From NCBI GenBank assembly GCA_038317375.1, contig JBBQBM010000005.1, forward strand, positions 1 through 18,593: a stretch of DNA of 18,593 nucleotides. The letters run 5' to 3'. Below are positions 12,277 through 18,593 of the stretch, piece after piece. Source of the DNA: JBBQBM01 sp038317375. Its GTDB lineage: Bacteria; Patescibacteriota; Saccharimonadia; Saccharimonadales; JAGQMS01. Numbering within the stretch: position 1 is the stretch's first letter; each line of letters begins with the position of its first letter. The translations under genes and the position numbers were made by a program. Below the pieces are notes generated by a model. It was not told where the DNA came from. It saw only the letters and a program-made list of their open reading frames with translations, and ran no database searches.

Positions 12277-12759
12277 ATGAAAAACCCAAATCAACCAACG
12301 CGCGCTCAATTAACCGACCCGGGATTTAAGACTTTTCTAGTCGCACAGAACCAAGTGCTGACTCCTGGTGTAGAACTTGACGCTGATATAGCGTCGGAAC
12401 AAGCATGGAACAGTAGCAGAACTCTAGCCGCAGCTTTAGGAAAAAAGCGAACCGAACGATTCCACGGTAAAGTTGGCAAGCATGCAGCTGGGGTAGTCGA
12501 ACATGATCCTTATGGAACTTATAGAGCTCACGAAGCTAGTATCAAGGGGTCTGATGCTCCTGATGGATTGACCCGCATTGGGTTTGAGAATGAAGTTCTT
12601 AATGCTACATATACTGAACGAGATGGTTTTGTTGATTCTGTTTTTACTCCCGACGAAAATGCTGAACTTGATGCAGAAGTGAAATCTATCGCTCCATTGT
12701 CTGGAGATGAACTTAGTGATCTTTACGAACAAAAATCAGAACCTCGAAAAGCTGCCTAA
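12277..12759 (+). CDS. Hypothetical hydrophilic protein, strongly promoted
   Basis: A 160-residue soluble protein of unrecognised family. It is acidic towards the C-terminus (TPDENAELDAEV..LSGDELSDLYEQ), has a basic middle (GKKRTERFHGKVGKHAAG), and shows no membrane segment, signal peptide or known motif. It is a one-gene transcription unit: consensus promoter just upstream and a 13-bp terminator hairpin after the stop. Its A-rich Shine-Dalgarno-less leader resembles that of the metallopeptidase-like gene at 943. Function unknown. Confidence 0.75.
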   Translation: MKNPNQPTRAQLTDPGFKTFLVAQNQVLTPGVELDADIASEQAWNSSRTLAAALGKKRTERFHGKVGKHAAGVVEHDPYGTYRAHEASIKGSDAPDGLTRIGFENEVLNATYTERDGFVDSVFTPDENAELDAEVKSIAPLSGDELSDLYEQKSEPRKAA

Positions 12760-12776
12760 GAATTATGCATTCGCAA

Positions 12777-12807
12777 AAATAGCCGTCCCTTATTGGGGCG
12801 GCTATTT
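12777..12807. terminator. Terminator hairpin, probably bidirectional
   Basis: A perfect 13-bp stem pairs 12777-12789 with 12795-12807 around TTATT (one T-G wobble). The plus direction ends in ATTTG; the minus direction ends in a TTTTT run. Confidence 0.75.
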
Positions 12808-12816
12808 GATTAGATG

Positions 12817-12822
12817 TATAAT
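12817..12822 (+). promoter_or_regulatory. -10 box TATAAT for the hypothetical membrane protein gene
   Basis: TATAAT lies exactly 10 nt before ATG 12833, the same spacing as for xseB and glyS. No Shine-Dalgarno or clear -35. Confidence 0.5.
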
Positions 12823-12832
12823 TACGGTATAG

Positions 12833-13258
12833 ATGGGGAAGTTACTTAGTGTTATAGGGCGACCAGCAATAAGTCTTGCGGCCTTAACAATGGGGCCTAT
12901 TCCTGCCAACTTTGAAACGGCGAATACAATCAAAGACATAGATAGATGTGTACAAGAAGTTGGCCATATCGGCATCTGCCAGGAAGTAATAGTTGAAGAA
13001 GAGCCACAGATTGTTGGCCATAGTGCCCTAGAGGATCCTTGGGTGTGGGTTGTTGCCGCGGGTGTGTCCACAGTTATACTGGCAGGGCTAGGTACGGCAT
13101 TCCACTCTTTGTATAAACATTTACGGAACCTAGAGTCCGACTTTGACCCTGAGTATTACGAAATATGGACGGTTCGAGAGTTAGAATCAGAGAAGAAAGC
13201 CCGTGCTGATAAAGCTGCTCGTAGGGCAGTCTTGGCTTGGCGTGATTGGCGTAGTTAG
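12833..13258 (+). CDS. Hypothetical single-pass membrane protein
   Basis: A 141-residue protein of unrecognised family. One clear membrane helix lies at about 69-92 (PWVWVVAAGVSTVILAGLGT). The N-terminal stretch (about 1-25) is mildly hydrophobic and could be a signal peptide. The segment between, carrying Cys39 and Cys49, would then be outside the cell and the pair could form a disulfide. The C-terminal 45 residues are very rich in Arg, Lys, Ala and Glu (VRELESEKKARADKAARRAV), probably a cytoplasmic helix. It starts right after a terminator with its own -10 box, and precedes glyS by 36 nt (start at 13295). Confidence 0.7.
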   Translation: MGKLLSVIGRPAISLAALTMGPIPANFETANTIKDIDRCVQEVGHIGICQEVIVEEEPQIVGHSALEDPWVWVVAAGVSTVILAGLGTAFHSLYKHLRNLESDFDPEYYEIWTVRELESEKKARADKAARRAVLAWRDWRS

Positions 13259-13278
13259 CATTTCGAGCAGTAAGTTAC

Positions 13279-13284
13279 TATAAT
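13279..13284 (+). promoter_or_regulatory. glyS: -10 box TATAAT deciding the glyS start
   Basis: TATAAT overlaps an in-frame ATG at 13283, so that ATG cannot be transcribed from this promoter. The next in-frame ATG, 13295, is exactly 10 nt downstream. Confidence 0.55.
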
Positions 13285-13294
13285 GTTCATTAAT

Positions 13295-14572
13295 ATGGCA
13301 TCTATGGAAGACATCGTTAGTTTATGTAAGCGCCGAGGGTTTATTTTCCAAGGTTCGGAAATTTATGGCGGGCTTGCCGGGACCTGGGACTATGGCCCGC
13401 TAGGCGTCGTCCTAAAACGAAACATCACTAACTTGTGGTGGAAGATGTTTGTTGAAGACCGCGATGACATGTTTGGCGTTGATGCGGCGATTCTTATGAA
13501 CCAAAAAGTCTGGCAGGCAAGTGGGCACGCGACTGGGTTTAACGACCCACTGGTTGAGTGCAGTGAGTGCAAAACACGTTTGCGCGCAGACCATATTAAA
13601 GACGACAAGTGCCCGAACTGCGGCAAGATTGGCAAATTCAGTGAGCCGCGGCAGTTCAATATGATGTTTAAGACTTCTGTTGGGCCGGTCGAGGACGAAT
13701 CAAGCACTAGTTATTTGCGGCCTGAAACAGCGCAGGGGATATTCACAAACTTTAAGAATGTCGTTGATTCGATTTATCCGGATTTTCCGTTTGGCATGGC
13801 GCAGGTCGGGAAGGCTTTTCGAAACGAGATTAGCCCACGTGATTTTGTCTTTCGCGGCCGAGAGTTCGAGCAGATGGAGATTGAGTATTTTGTTGAAGAA
13901 AAGGATTGGGAGGCAGAGTTCGAAAAGTGGAAAGCCGAGTTTTATAAATGGTTCGAAGCAATTGGGTTACCGAAAGACATGGTTCACGAACTTGATGTGC
14001 CAGAAGGTGACCGAGCACATTACAGCAAGAAGACAATCGACTTCGAATTTGATTTTCCGTTTGGTAAAAGCGAACTCTATGGCTTAGCCTATCGAACTGA
14101 TTTTGATCTAAAGAATCATGAGAAATCGTCTGGCAAAAAATTGCAATACACGCCAAAAGAGGGCGGGCAACCATTTGTGCCACATGTTATTGAGCCGACT
14201 TTTGGAGTCGACCGAACAATCTTGGCCGTAATGACGGCTTGTTACAAAGAGGACGAAGTTAACGGCGAGTCGCGTAGCTACCTGAGCTTGCCCGAAGCAT
14301 TGGCCCCAGTGAAGTACGTCGTTAGCCCGCTAGTCAAGAACAAGCCAGAACTCGTCAAGAAGGCGCGCGAAGTTTACGCTGCTGTAAAGAAAAAGTACGG
14401 TGCGGTGCTTTGGGACGACAATGCCAATGTAGGGAAGCGTTACCGCCGAGCCGACGAAATCGGCGTGCCGAAATGTATCACTATTGATTTTGATACTTTA
14501 GAAGACGACGCGGTCACTGTCCGAGACCGAGACACGACCAAACAAGTACGCGTCAAGATTAGCGAACTATAA
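13295..14572 (+). CDS. glyS: Glycyl-tRNA synthetase, single-chain (eukaryote/archaeal-like dimeric) type
   Basis: A 425-residue class IIa synthetase charging tRNA-Gly, of the alpha2 form rather than the alpha2beta2 glyQ/glyS form. SLCKRRGFIFQGSEIYGGLAG opens the catalytic domain. A zinc-ribbon-type Cys4 lies at C89, C92, C106 and C109. Motif 2 includes FRNEISPRD (from about 175) with FRGREFEQMEIEYF, and motif 3 has GVDRTILAV (Arg307). The C-terminal anticodon-binding domain (about 325-420) has PVKYVVSPLVK, VLWDDNANVGKRYRRADEIGVPKCITID and TVRDRDT. The start at 13295 rather than 13283 follows from the overlapping TATAAT box. It converges with the interrupted gene at 14580-15080 with a 7-nt gap and no clear terminator. 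Confidence 0.97.
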   Translation: MASMEDIVSLCKRRGFIFQGSEIYGGLAGTWDYGPLGVVLKRNITNLWWKMFVEDRDDMFGVDAAILMNQKVWQASGHATGFNDPLVECSECKTRLRADHIKDDKCPNCGKIGKFSEPRQFNMMFKTSVGPVEDESSTSYLRPETAQGIFTNFKNVVDSIYPDFPFGMAQVGKAFRNEISPRDFVFRGREFEQMEIEYFVEEKDWEAEFEKWKAEFYKWFEAIGLPKDMVHELDVPEGDRAHYSKKTIDFEFDFPFGKSELYGLAYRTDFDLKNHEKSSGKKLQYTPKEGGQPFVPHVIEPTFGVDRTILAVMTACYKEDEVNGESRSYLSLPEALAPVKYVVSPLVKNKPELVKKAREVYAAVKKKYGAVLWDDNANVGKRYRRADEIGVPKCITIDFDTLEDDAVTVRDRDTTKQVRVKISEL

Positions 14573-14579
14573 GACCATT

Positions 14580-15080
14580 TTATAAGTACAGGCCAGGTGC
14601 GGCGGGTGAAGTCGCTTTATTCATCTGACGCTTAATAGCAACTAATAATGACTCTAGGCTTTCGATCTCGTCCGGGAACGCATCGTAGTCCTTAAACTCC
14701 ATCTCCGAACTATCGTCGCTGGTGCCGGCGCGGTTCTCCGCCAGAGATAGTTGGGCATCGGTGACAACACCCGCCTGAGTTAAGAATAGCTTCCAGGCGG
14801 CGAGGCCAGTGCTGACAATTTCTTCTCGTCATTGGCAAGAAAATATAGATGGAGCAAATTCTTCGTCTCTCTCGAGGTTTGCTTGCATGACGATATCGGT
14901 TGATGGCATGATCAGCCCACTTTGTCGCTCTGTTTCCAGCGACCAACTAAACATCGGTAATGTCCTAGCGAGTTCTGTTAGAACTACGACACCTCCCGGC
15001 GTTCTTGATTCTCGGTAATGACGTAGACCAACCAATTGTTCGTCGCTCCAGTCGAAAGAAACTTCATGCAGGTATGCCAT
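14580..15080 (-). pseudogene. Hypothetical gene interrupted by an in-frame TGA (pseudogene or readthrough)
   Basis: The frame opens at ATG 15080 (MAYLHEVSFDWSDEQLVG...), runs 83 codons to TGA at 14829-14831, then continues open in the same frame for 82 codons to TAA at 14580-14582. The downstream part (GLAAWKLFLTQAG...IESLESLLVAIKRQMNK) has the composition of real protein. The base after TGA is C, a context known to favour readthrough. Possible causes are a point nonsense mutation, two compensating indels near the TTTTCTTGCC tract, a sequencing error, or genuine readthrough. The promoter is intact: TACAAT (15088-15093) 7 nt before the ATG and TTGACC (15112-15117). The family is not recognised. 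Confidence 0.55.
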
Positions 15081-15087
15081 AAATAAT

Positions 15088-15117
15088 ATTGTAGTCGATT
15101 AATAACCGAGAGGTCAA
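15088..15117 (-). promoter_or_regulatory. Promoter TTGACC-18-TACAAT, leaderless
   Basis: On the minus strand, TTGACC (15112-15117) and TACAAT (15088-15093) are 18 bp apart, with ATG 7 nt after the -10, matching the geometry of the TA and SCEGH-protein promoters. Confidence 0.6.
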
Positions 15118-15123
15118 AAATCT

Positions 15124-15717
15124 TTAGCTTGCTTCGGGAGGTCTGTAGATCGGGAAGGTTGTGACATTTGCGTCATTGAAGGGATATTTTTTCATGTATG
15201 GGTCGGTCTTTGGATCCTGATGGGCCAATAAATCAAATAGCTCGGTAGGTGCAATTACTCCACCAAACCCTCTTGGGACATAGGTGCTCCGTAGAATAAA
15301 ACGAGCTGGTTCTAGGCTGACGGGTATTAATCCAACACCGTGAGTATCGTCTTCGGTCACGTCCATTCCTGGGTTGGGGATGTGTATATCAAACACCATT
15401 CTTATTTCGCGCTTGAAACATGCCTTGACTAGGTGACCTAACTGACGAGCAGTTTTTACATTTTCATAATCAAAGTCCTTGTGAGTATCCAAACCCAAGT
15501 CCGGCGCTAGTTTATCCATTATCTGGACGAAAAAATCGTTCCTTAGTTTTTTTGGTACCCGATCGTGAACTTCTGCATAGCCGTTGTAGAGAAGATAGGT
15601 AAGGGGATCGACTTGTGCCGGTGGAGTTATTCGGTCAAAAGCAGCTATAAAGCACGTGGAAGTATGCGGTCCGGTTACACCTTTTTTCCTTAGACGCTGG
15701 TAGTTTCTTTCACTCAT
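15124..15717 (-). CDS. Hypothetical protein with possible papain-like Cys/His pair
   Basis: A 197-residue soluble protein I cannot assign. GPHTSTCFIAAFDRITPP places Cys22 at the start of a predicted helix, and DDTHGVGLIPVSLEP places His126 at the start of a beta strand. This order is that of papain-like/C39-like cysteine peptidases and related transferases, but no Gln before the Cys or later Asn/Asp could be confirmed. The N-terminus is basic (NYQRLRKKG) and no signal peptide is present. The start ATG 15717 has TATAAT on the minus strand 13 nt upstream and no Shine-Dalgarno. The function is a guess; the coding call is well supported by length and composition. Confidence 0.7.
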   Translation of the reverse strand: MSERNYQRLRKKGVTGPHTSTCFIAAFDRITPPAQVDPLTYLLYNGYAEVHDRVPKKLRNDFFVQIMDKLAPDLGLDTHKDFDYENVKTARQLGHLVKACFKREIRMVFDIHIPNPGMDVTEDDTHGVGLIPVSLEPARFILRSTYVPRGFGGVIAPTELFDLLAHQDPKTDPYMKKYPFNDANVTTFPIYRPPEAS

Positions 15718-15819
15718 TAGTCTTTCAGGGATTATATATCAATATGTTATAGAGTTTGCAAATATATGCAAAATTAATGTGCCTAGATTTTTAAGAGTCA
15801 ACAGAGCATAATGGATTCA

Positions 15820-15849
15820 TATAAAGTTACTTTTTATAAGGAGGGGAAG
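15820..15849 (+). promoter_or_regulatory. -10 TATAAA and strong Shine-Dalgarno AGGAGG deciding the DUF1761 start
   Basis: TATAAA (15820-15825) predicts transcription from about 15832. AGGAGG (15839-15844) is 5 nt before ATG 15850. Both argue against the upstream in-frame ATG at 15811. Confidence 0.65.
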
Positions 15850-16269
15850 ATGAACGTAGAAGTAAACATGTGGGCGGTACTCGGTGCTTTTGTAGCGAGC
15901 ATGATTGTCGGGTCTTTTTGGTATGCTAAGCCGGTTTTTGGACGAGTTTGGATGAAGCTTGTCGGCATGGACGATAAAAAGATGAAGGACGGTGGCTTCA
16001 AGCCGTTCGTCAAAATGGTGCCCGCAGCACTACTTCAAGCATATGTTTTGGCTTATGTGACATTCTTGTCGGCACATTTCTTTACGGATTATTCGTGGAT
16101 GCAAGCGGCACTTAGCACGGCTTTTTGGATGTGGGCAGGTTTCCAGCTAACGGCTTTCATGACCCACGATGCCTTTGAACAGCGACCAACCAAGCTGACT
16201 GTCATTAACGCCGCTAATCAACTTGCAACATTACTTGGTATGGGGCTTGTTATCGGCTGGCTAAAATAA
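15850..16269 (+). CDS. DUF1761-family membrane protein
   Basis: A 139-residue protein with four hydrophobic segments at about 6-26, 53-75, 83-101 and 117-137. The family signature is near the N-terminus: VLGAFVASMIVGSFWYAKPVFGRVWMKLVG, and the end TVINAANQLATLLGMGLVIGWL also fits. DUF1761 has no established function. The start at 15850 rests on a perfect Shine-Dalgarno. It appears to be first in an operon with the NYN protein (20-nt gap) and the Pif1-like helicase (15-nt gap), though no functional link is apparent. Confidence 0.85.
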   Translation: MNVEVNMWAVLGAFVASMIVGSFWYAKPVFGRVWMKLVGMDDKKMKDGGFKPFVKMVPAALLQAYVLAYVTFLSAHFFTDYSWMQAALSTAFWMWAGFQLTAFMTHDAFEQRPTKLTVINAANQLATLLGMGLVIGWLK

Positions 16270-16289
16270 CATCTTTCTGAAGAATATAT

Positions 16290-16859
16290 ATGTCACAAAA
16301 AGGTAACTACGCTTTTATTGATAGTCAAAACCTGAACCTTGGGATTCAGAAAATGGGCTGGAAGCTCGACTGGCGGAAATTCCGCGAAATGCTGGCTCAG
16401 GAATACGGAGTCACTAAGGCCTTTATGTTTATAGGCTATATGCAAGAAAATGAGTTCTTGTACGAGCAAATGCACGATCTTGGCTACCTTATAGTCCTTA
16501 AACCGACAGTTGAATCTCATAGCAAGGAAGGTGACGACAAGCGGACGAAAGAACAAAAGATCTTAGAACCAGAGAAGAAAACAGTTAAAGGGAATATAGA
16601 CGCCGACCTAGTGCTCTATGCGATGAAGGAATTACCAGACTACAACAAAGCAATTATAGTGTCTGGGGATGGAGACTTCTTCAGCTTAGCAGAGTACTTA
16701 ATTGCAGAAAAAAGGCTACTTCATATAATGACTCCTAACTGGCAGTTTTCGAGTCTACTCAAAGAATTTGAAGACCACATAGTGCGCCTAGACTTGATGC
16801 GGCGCAACCTAGCCTACCGGACTTTTAACCGCGGCAACTCTAAGAAAAATACAAATTAA
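16290..16859 (+). CDS. NYN-domain (LabA/DUF88-like) putative ribonuclease
   Basis: A 189-residue protein of the NYN branch of the PIN-like nuclease superfamily. NYAFIDSQNLN carries Asp11, GNIDADLVLYAM carries Asp104 and Asp106, and IIVSGDGDFFSLAEYL carries Asp127 and Asp129; together these form the acidic metal-binding site. The middle strand GYLIVLKPTVESHS and a Lys/Glu-rich loop (about 75-100) lie between. The family cleaves RNA or takes part in RNA processing; the specific target is unknown. A roughly 20-residue basic C-terminal tail may bind nucleic acid. It lies 20 nt after the DUF1761 gene and 15 nt before the helicase. Confidence 0.9.
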   Translation: MSQKGNYAFIDSQNLNLGIQKMGWKLDWRKFREMLAQEYGVTKAFMFIGYMQENEFLYEQMHDLGYLIVLKPTVESHSKEGDDKRTKEQKILEPEKKTVKGNIDADLVLYAMKELPDYNKAIIVSGDGDFFSLAEYLIAEKRLLHIMTPNWQFSSLLKEFEDHIVRLDLMRRNLAYRTFNRGNSKKNTN

Positions 16860-16874
16860 AGTTAGGGCGGGGTA

Positions 16875-18416
16875 ATGACGCAGGCTCAGGTTATGGCTAT
16901 TTTAGAATCCGGCAAATCAGTTCTGCTGACCGGAGCCGCAGGAACCGGCAAAACATATGTGTTAAACGATTTCATAAAGCGCTCGAGGGCTAATGGAAAA
17001 TCAGTCGCTGTAACGGCCACGACCGGGCTAGCCGCGACACACCTAAATGGTTCGACTATTCACTCATGGTCGGGGATTGGTGTTGAAGACGAGTTGCATA
17101 GATATTTTTTCGAAAAGCTAGGTAAGAGCCGCCGCGACACAATTGCTAAGGCTGATGTATTGATTATTGACGAGATCAGCATGTTGCACGATTTTAGGCT
17201 CGACATGGTCGAGGAGATTGCCCGCAAGGTTAGGGAAGTCGATGAGCCTTTTGGAGGGCTACAGGTAATTTTGTCAGGTGACTTCTTCCAGTTGCCACCG
17301 ATCAACCGTTCGGATACAAGGGAGGGCAGCTTCATTACGTCCTCTAAGGTTTGGGCGACCGACCACTTTACTGTTTGCTACCTACTCCAGCAATATAGGC
17401 AGGCTGACGACAATGCTTACGCCGAAATATTAAACGGTATCCGGGCGGGTTTTTTGAGTGGCAGGCAATTGGCAGCGCTCCAGGCCAGGTCTGGGTCATT
17501 TTCTGATCCATTTTCTGCAAAGACAAAGCTACTCACAACAAATGCCGATGTTGAAGAGATTAACCTAGAACATTTGTATCGGCTCGAAGGCAAGACTCAC
17601 GAGTTCGAGATGCAAACCGCTGGTTCGAAACGTTATGTTGACCAATTGAAGAAGTCCTGCCTGGCACCCGAGACTTTGAGACTGAAAGTCGGGGCTCACG
17701 TTATGTGTATCAAGAACTCACCAGACAAAAAATATGTAAACGGCTCATTAGGTGTAGTGACCAGTTTTGATTCGGCAACTAGTTACCCAAAGGTCATGCT
17801 AAATACTGGGCGAGAAATAAGCCTAAAGCCTGAGACCTGGGAGCTAAACGATGGGGATAAGCGCCGGGCCATGCTGACTCAGCTACCTTTACGATTGGCG
17901 TGGGCCATCACTGTCCATAAAAGCCAGGGAATGACACTTGATGGCGCTCAGGTTGACTTGCGGCGGGCGTTTGTTGAGGGGATGGGCTATGTTTCGCTTA
18001 GTCGCGTTAAGAGCCTAAAGACCCTAGTCCTAGACGGCCTTAACGGCATGGCGCTTAGAGTCTCACCACTGGCGAAACAGATAGATAGTGAGCTTCGAGA
18101 ACGTAGCTTGAGTGCTATCGACAAAAACACTAAGCTTTTTAAGGACTGGGAAAAAGCCGAGAAACATCGGAAAGCAAACCCGCCCGCGCCTAAGACTGTT
18201 GCAAAAACTTCTAACTGGGGCGAGAAAGTTGAAAAAATGCGGCAGAAATATCCGAATGCCTATAAACCTTGGCCGAAACTCGATGACACTAAACTTCGGA
18301 AAGCCTATCTTGCCGGCAAGAAAGTCTCGGTAATAGGGAAGGACCTTGGGCGACACGACGGGGCGATTAGGGCTAGGCTTAAGAATATCTTCGGCGAGAA
18401 TATTACTTTTAATTAG
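16875..18416 (+). CDS. Pif1-like superfamily 1B DNA helicase
   Basis: A 513-residue 5'-to-3' helicase of the Pif1/RecD group. Walker A is GAAGTGKT (20-27), followed by AVTATTGLAATHLNGSTIHSW, Walker B VLIIDEISML (Asp99, Glu100), and motif III VILSGDFFQLPP (about 133-144). LQQYRQADDNAYAEILN matches the Pif1 region after motif III, WAITVHKSQGMTLDGAQVDL (His348) is motif V, and YVSLSRVKSLKTLVL (Arg377) is motif VI. After about residue 430 there is a basic linker and a C-terminal domain with WGEKVEKMRQKYPNAYKPW and a helix-turn-helix-like KVSVIGKDLGRHDGAIRARL, probably binding DNA. A GGGCGGGG stretch precedes the ATG. It closes the operon before a strong terminator. Confidence 0.95.
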   Translation: MTQAQVMAILESGKSVLLTGAAGTGKTYVLNDFIKRSRANGKSVAVTATTGLAATHLNGSTIHSWSGIGVEDELHRYFFEKLGKSRRDTIAKADVLIIDEISMLHDFRLDMVEEIARKVREVDEPFGGLQVILSGDFFQLPPINRSDTREGSFITSSKVWATDHFTVCYLLQQYRQADDNAYAEILNGIRAGFLSGRQLAALQARSGSFSDPFSAKTKLLTTNADVEEINLEHLYRLEGKTHEFEMQTAGSKRYVDQLKKSCLAPETLRLKVGAHVMCIKNSPDKKYVNGSLGVVTSFDSATSYPKVMLNTGREISLKPETWELNDGDKRRAMLTQLPLRLAWAITVHKSQGMTLDGAQVDLRRAFVEGMGYVSLSRVKSLKTLVLDGLNGMALRVSPLAKQIDSELRERSLSAIDKNTKLFKDWEKAEKHRKANPPAPKTVAKTSNWGEKVEKMRQKYPNAYKPWPKLDDTKLRKAYLAGKKVSVIGKDLGRHDGAIRARLKNIFGENITFN

Positions 18417-18418
18417 AA

Positions 18419-18450
18419 AAGTGGCTAGCGAAACTAGCCACTTCTTTTTT
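18419..18450 (+). terminator. Rho-independent terminator after the helicase gene
   Basis: A perfect 10-bp stem AAGTGGCTAG/CTAGCCACTT (18419-18428 with 18434-18443), loop CGAAA, then CTTTTTT. It ends the DUF1761-NYN-helicase operon. Confidence 0.93.
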
Positions 18451-18593
18451 GTAGACACCCCTGTTTGTTTGTATTCTCTATAGTTGTTATGTTAAAAATG
18501 AGCAACTCATTCTCAGGACTTAGGCAAATGAATGCTCAACAAGGCCCATAAATAAGCAACTCTATGGGTAGCGTCTGCCTGAGTACGGCACAC
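18451..18593. other. Unassigned 3' end of window with imperfect inverted repeat
   Basis: No confident gene. TGAGCAACTCATT (18499-18511) and AATGAATGCTCA (near 18527-18538) form an imperfect inverted repeat. A 17-codon frame opens at ATG 18498 behind a weak TTGTTT-17-TATGTT promoter. It is too little to call. Confidence 0.3.

Noticed and set aside
13283..13294. glyS starting at ATG 13283
   Set aside because: That ATG is part of the TATAAT box; ATG 13295 fits the leaderless spacing used by neighbouring genes.
13390..14183. Open frames antisense to, and overlapping, glyS
   Set aside because: They lie within the well-conserved glyS coding sequence and have no recognisable protein features or start signals.
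14829..14831. UGA recoded as glycine (Gracilibacteria/Absconditabacteria code)
   Set aside because: TGA ends xseB, the antitoxin and the kinase-like gene at sensible positions, and no other gene has internal TGA.
15811..15849. DUF1761 gene starting at ATG 15811
   Set aside because: A perfect AGGAGG lies 5 nt before ATG 15850, and a -10 box lies inside the extra codons.

Overview
The window looks like a chromosomal segment from a Patescibacteria/CPR bacterium, most plausibly a Saccharibacteria (TM7)-type genome. This is inferred from gene content and style: short housekeeping proteins (xseA 368 aa, recO 231 aa, single-chain glycyl-tRNA synthetase 425 aa), many lineage-restricted small proteins, and very short or absent 5' leaders. 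TGA is used as an ordinary stop (xseB, the antitoxin, the kinase-like gene), which argues against the UGA=Gly code of Gracilibacteria/Absconditabacteria. I ran no database search; family names come from motifs recognised by eye.

Layout. 1-252: 3' end of a gene that looks like a truncated membrane glycosyltransferase with an acidic Pro/Ala tail, followed by a terminator. 347-808 (-) and 943-2409 (+): divergent lineage genes, a conserved hypothetical and an HExxH metallopeptidase-like protein. 2402-4088 (-): ribosomal protein L27 behind a TRM11/UPF0020-like methyltransferase whose gene carries four heptanucleotide repeat arrays. 4132-5193 (+): a UPF0104/LPG-flippase-like membrane protein. 5207-5511: a gene-free stretch with a promoter, a folded RNA and a terminator; the RNA resembles the L1-stalk base of 23S rRNA and also carries a perfect tRNA-type T-arm hairpin. 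5607-6142 (-): a RelE/YafQ-type toxin and RelB/DinJ-type antitoxin.

6188-6511 and 8458-8992 hold two copies of a non-coding, palindrome-rich element with GAAACCGAAATG-type ends. A 38-bp palindrome at 5538-5575 looks like the same element reduced to its two ends. The second copy lies between xseA and xseB. 6545-9697 (+): SAM methyltransferase, xseA, [element], xseB and a membrane-anchored FAM173-like methyltransferase, mostly with 1-4 nt overlaps. 9736-12206: a membrane protein, then a kinase-like/receiver pair in which both phospho-acceptor positions are Glu, then recO. 12277-14572: two small hypothetical genes, then glyS. 14580-15080 (-): a gene with an in-frame TGA. 15124-15717 (-): a hypothetical with possible Cys/His catalytic residues. 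15850-18416 (+): a DUF1761 membrane protein, a NYN-domain RNase-like protein and a Pif1-like helicase, ending in a strong terminator.

Functionally the window mixes DNA repair and recombination (xseA, xseB, recO, Pif1-like), translation (L27, glyS, probable RNA methyltransferase, NYN) and envelope proteins. The strongest leads for something undescribed are the rRNA-like RNA (5242-5511), the palindromic element family, the Glu/Glu degenerate two-component pair, and the heptamer arrays inside a coding sequence.
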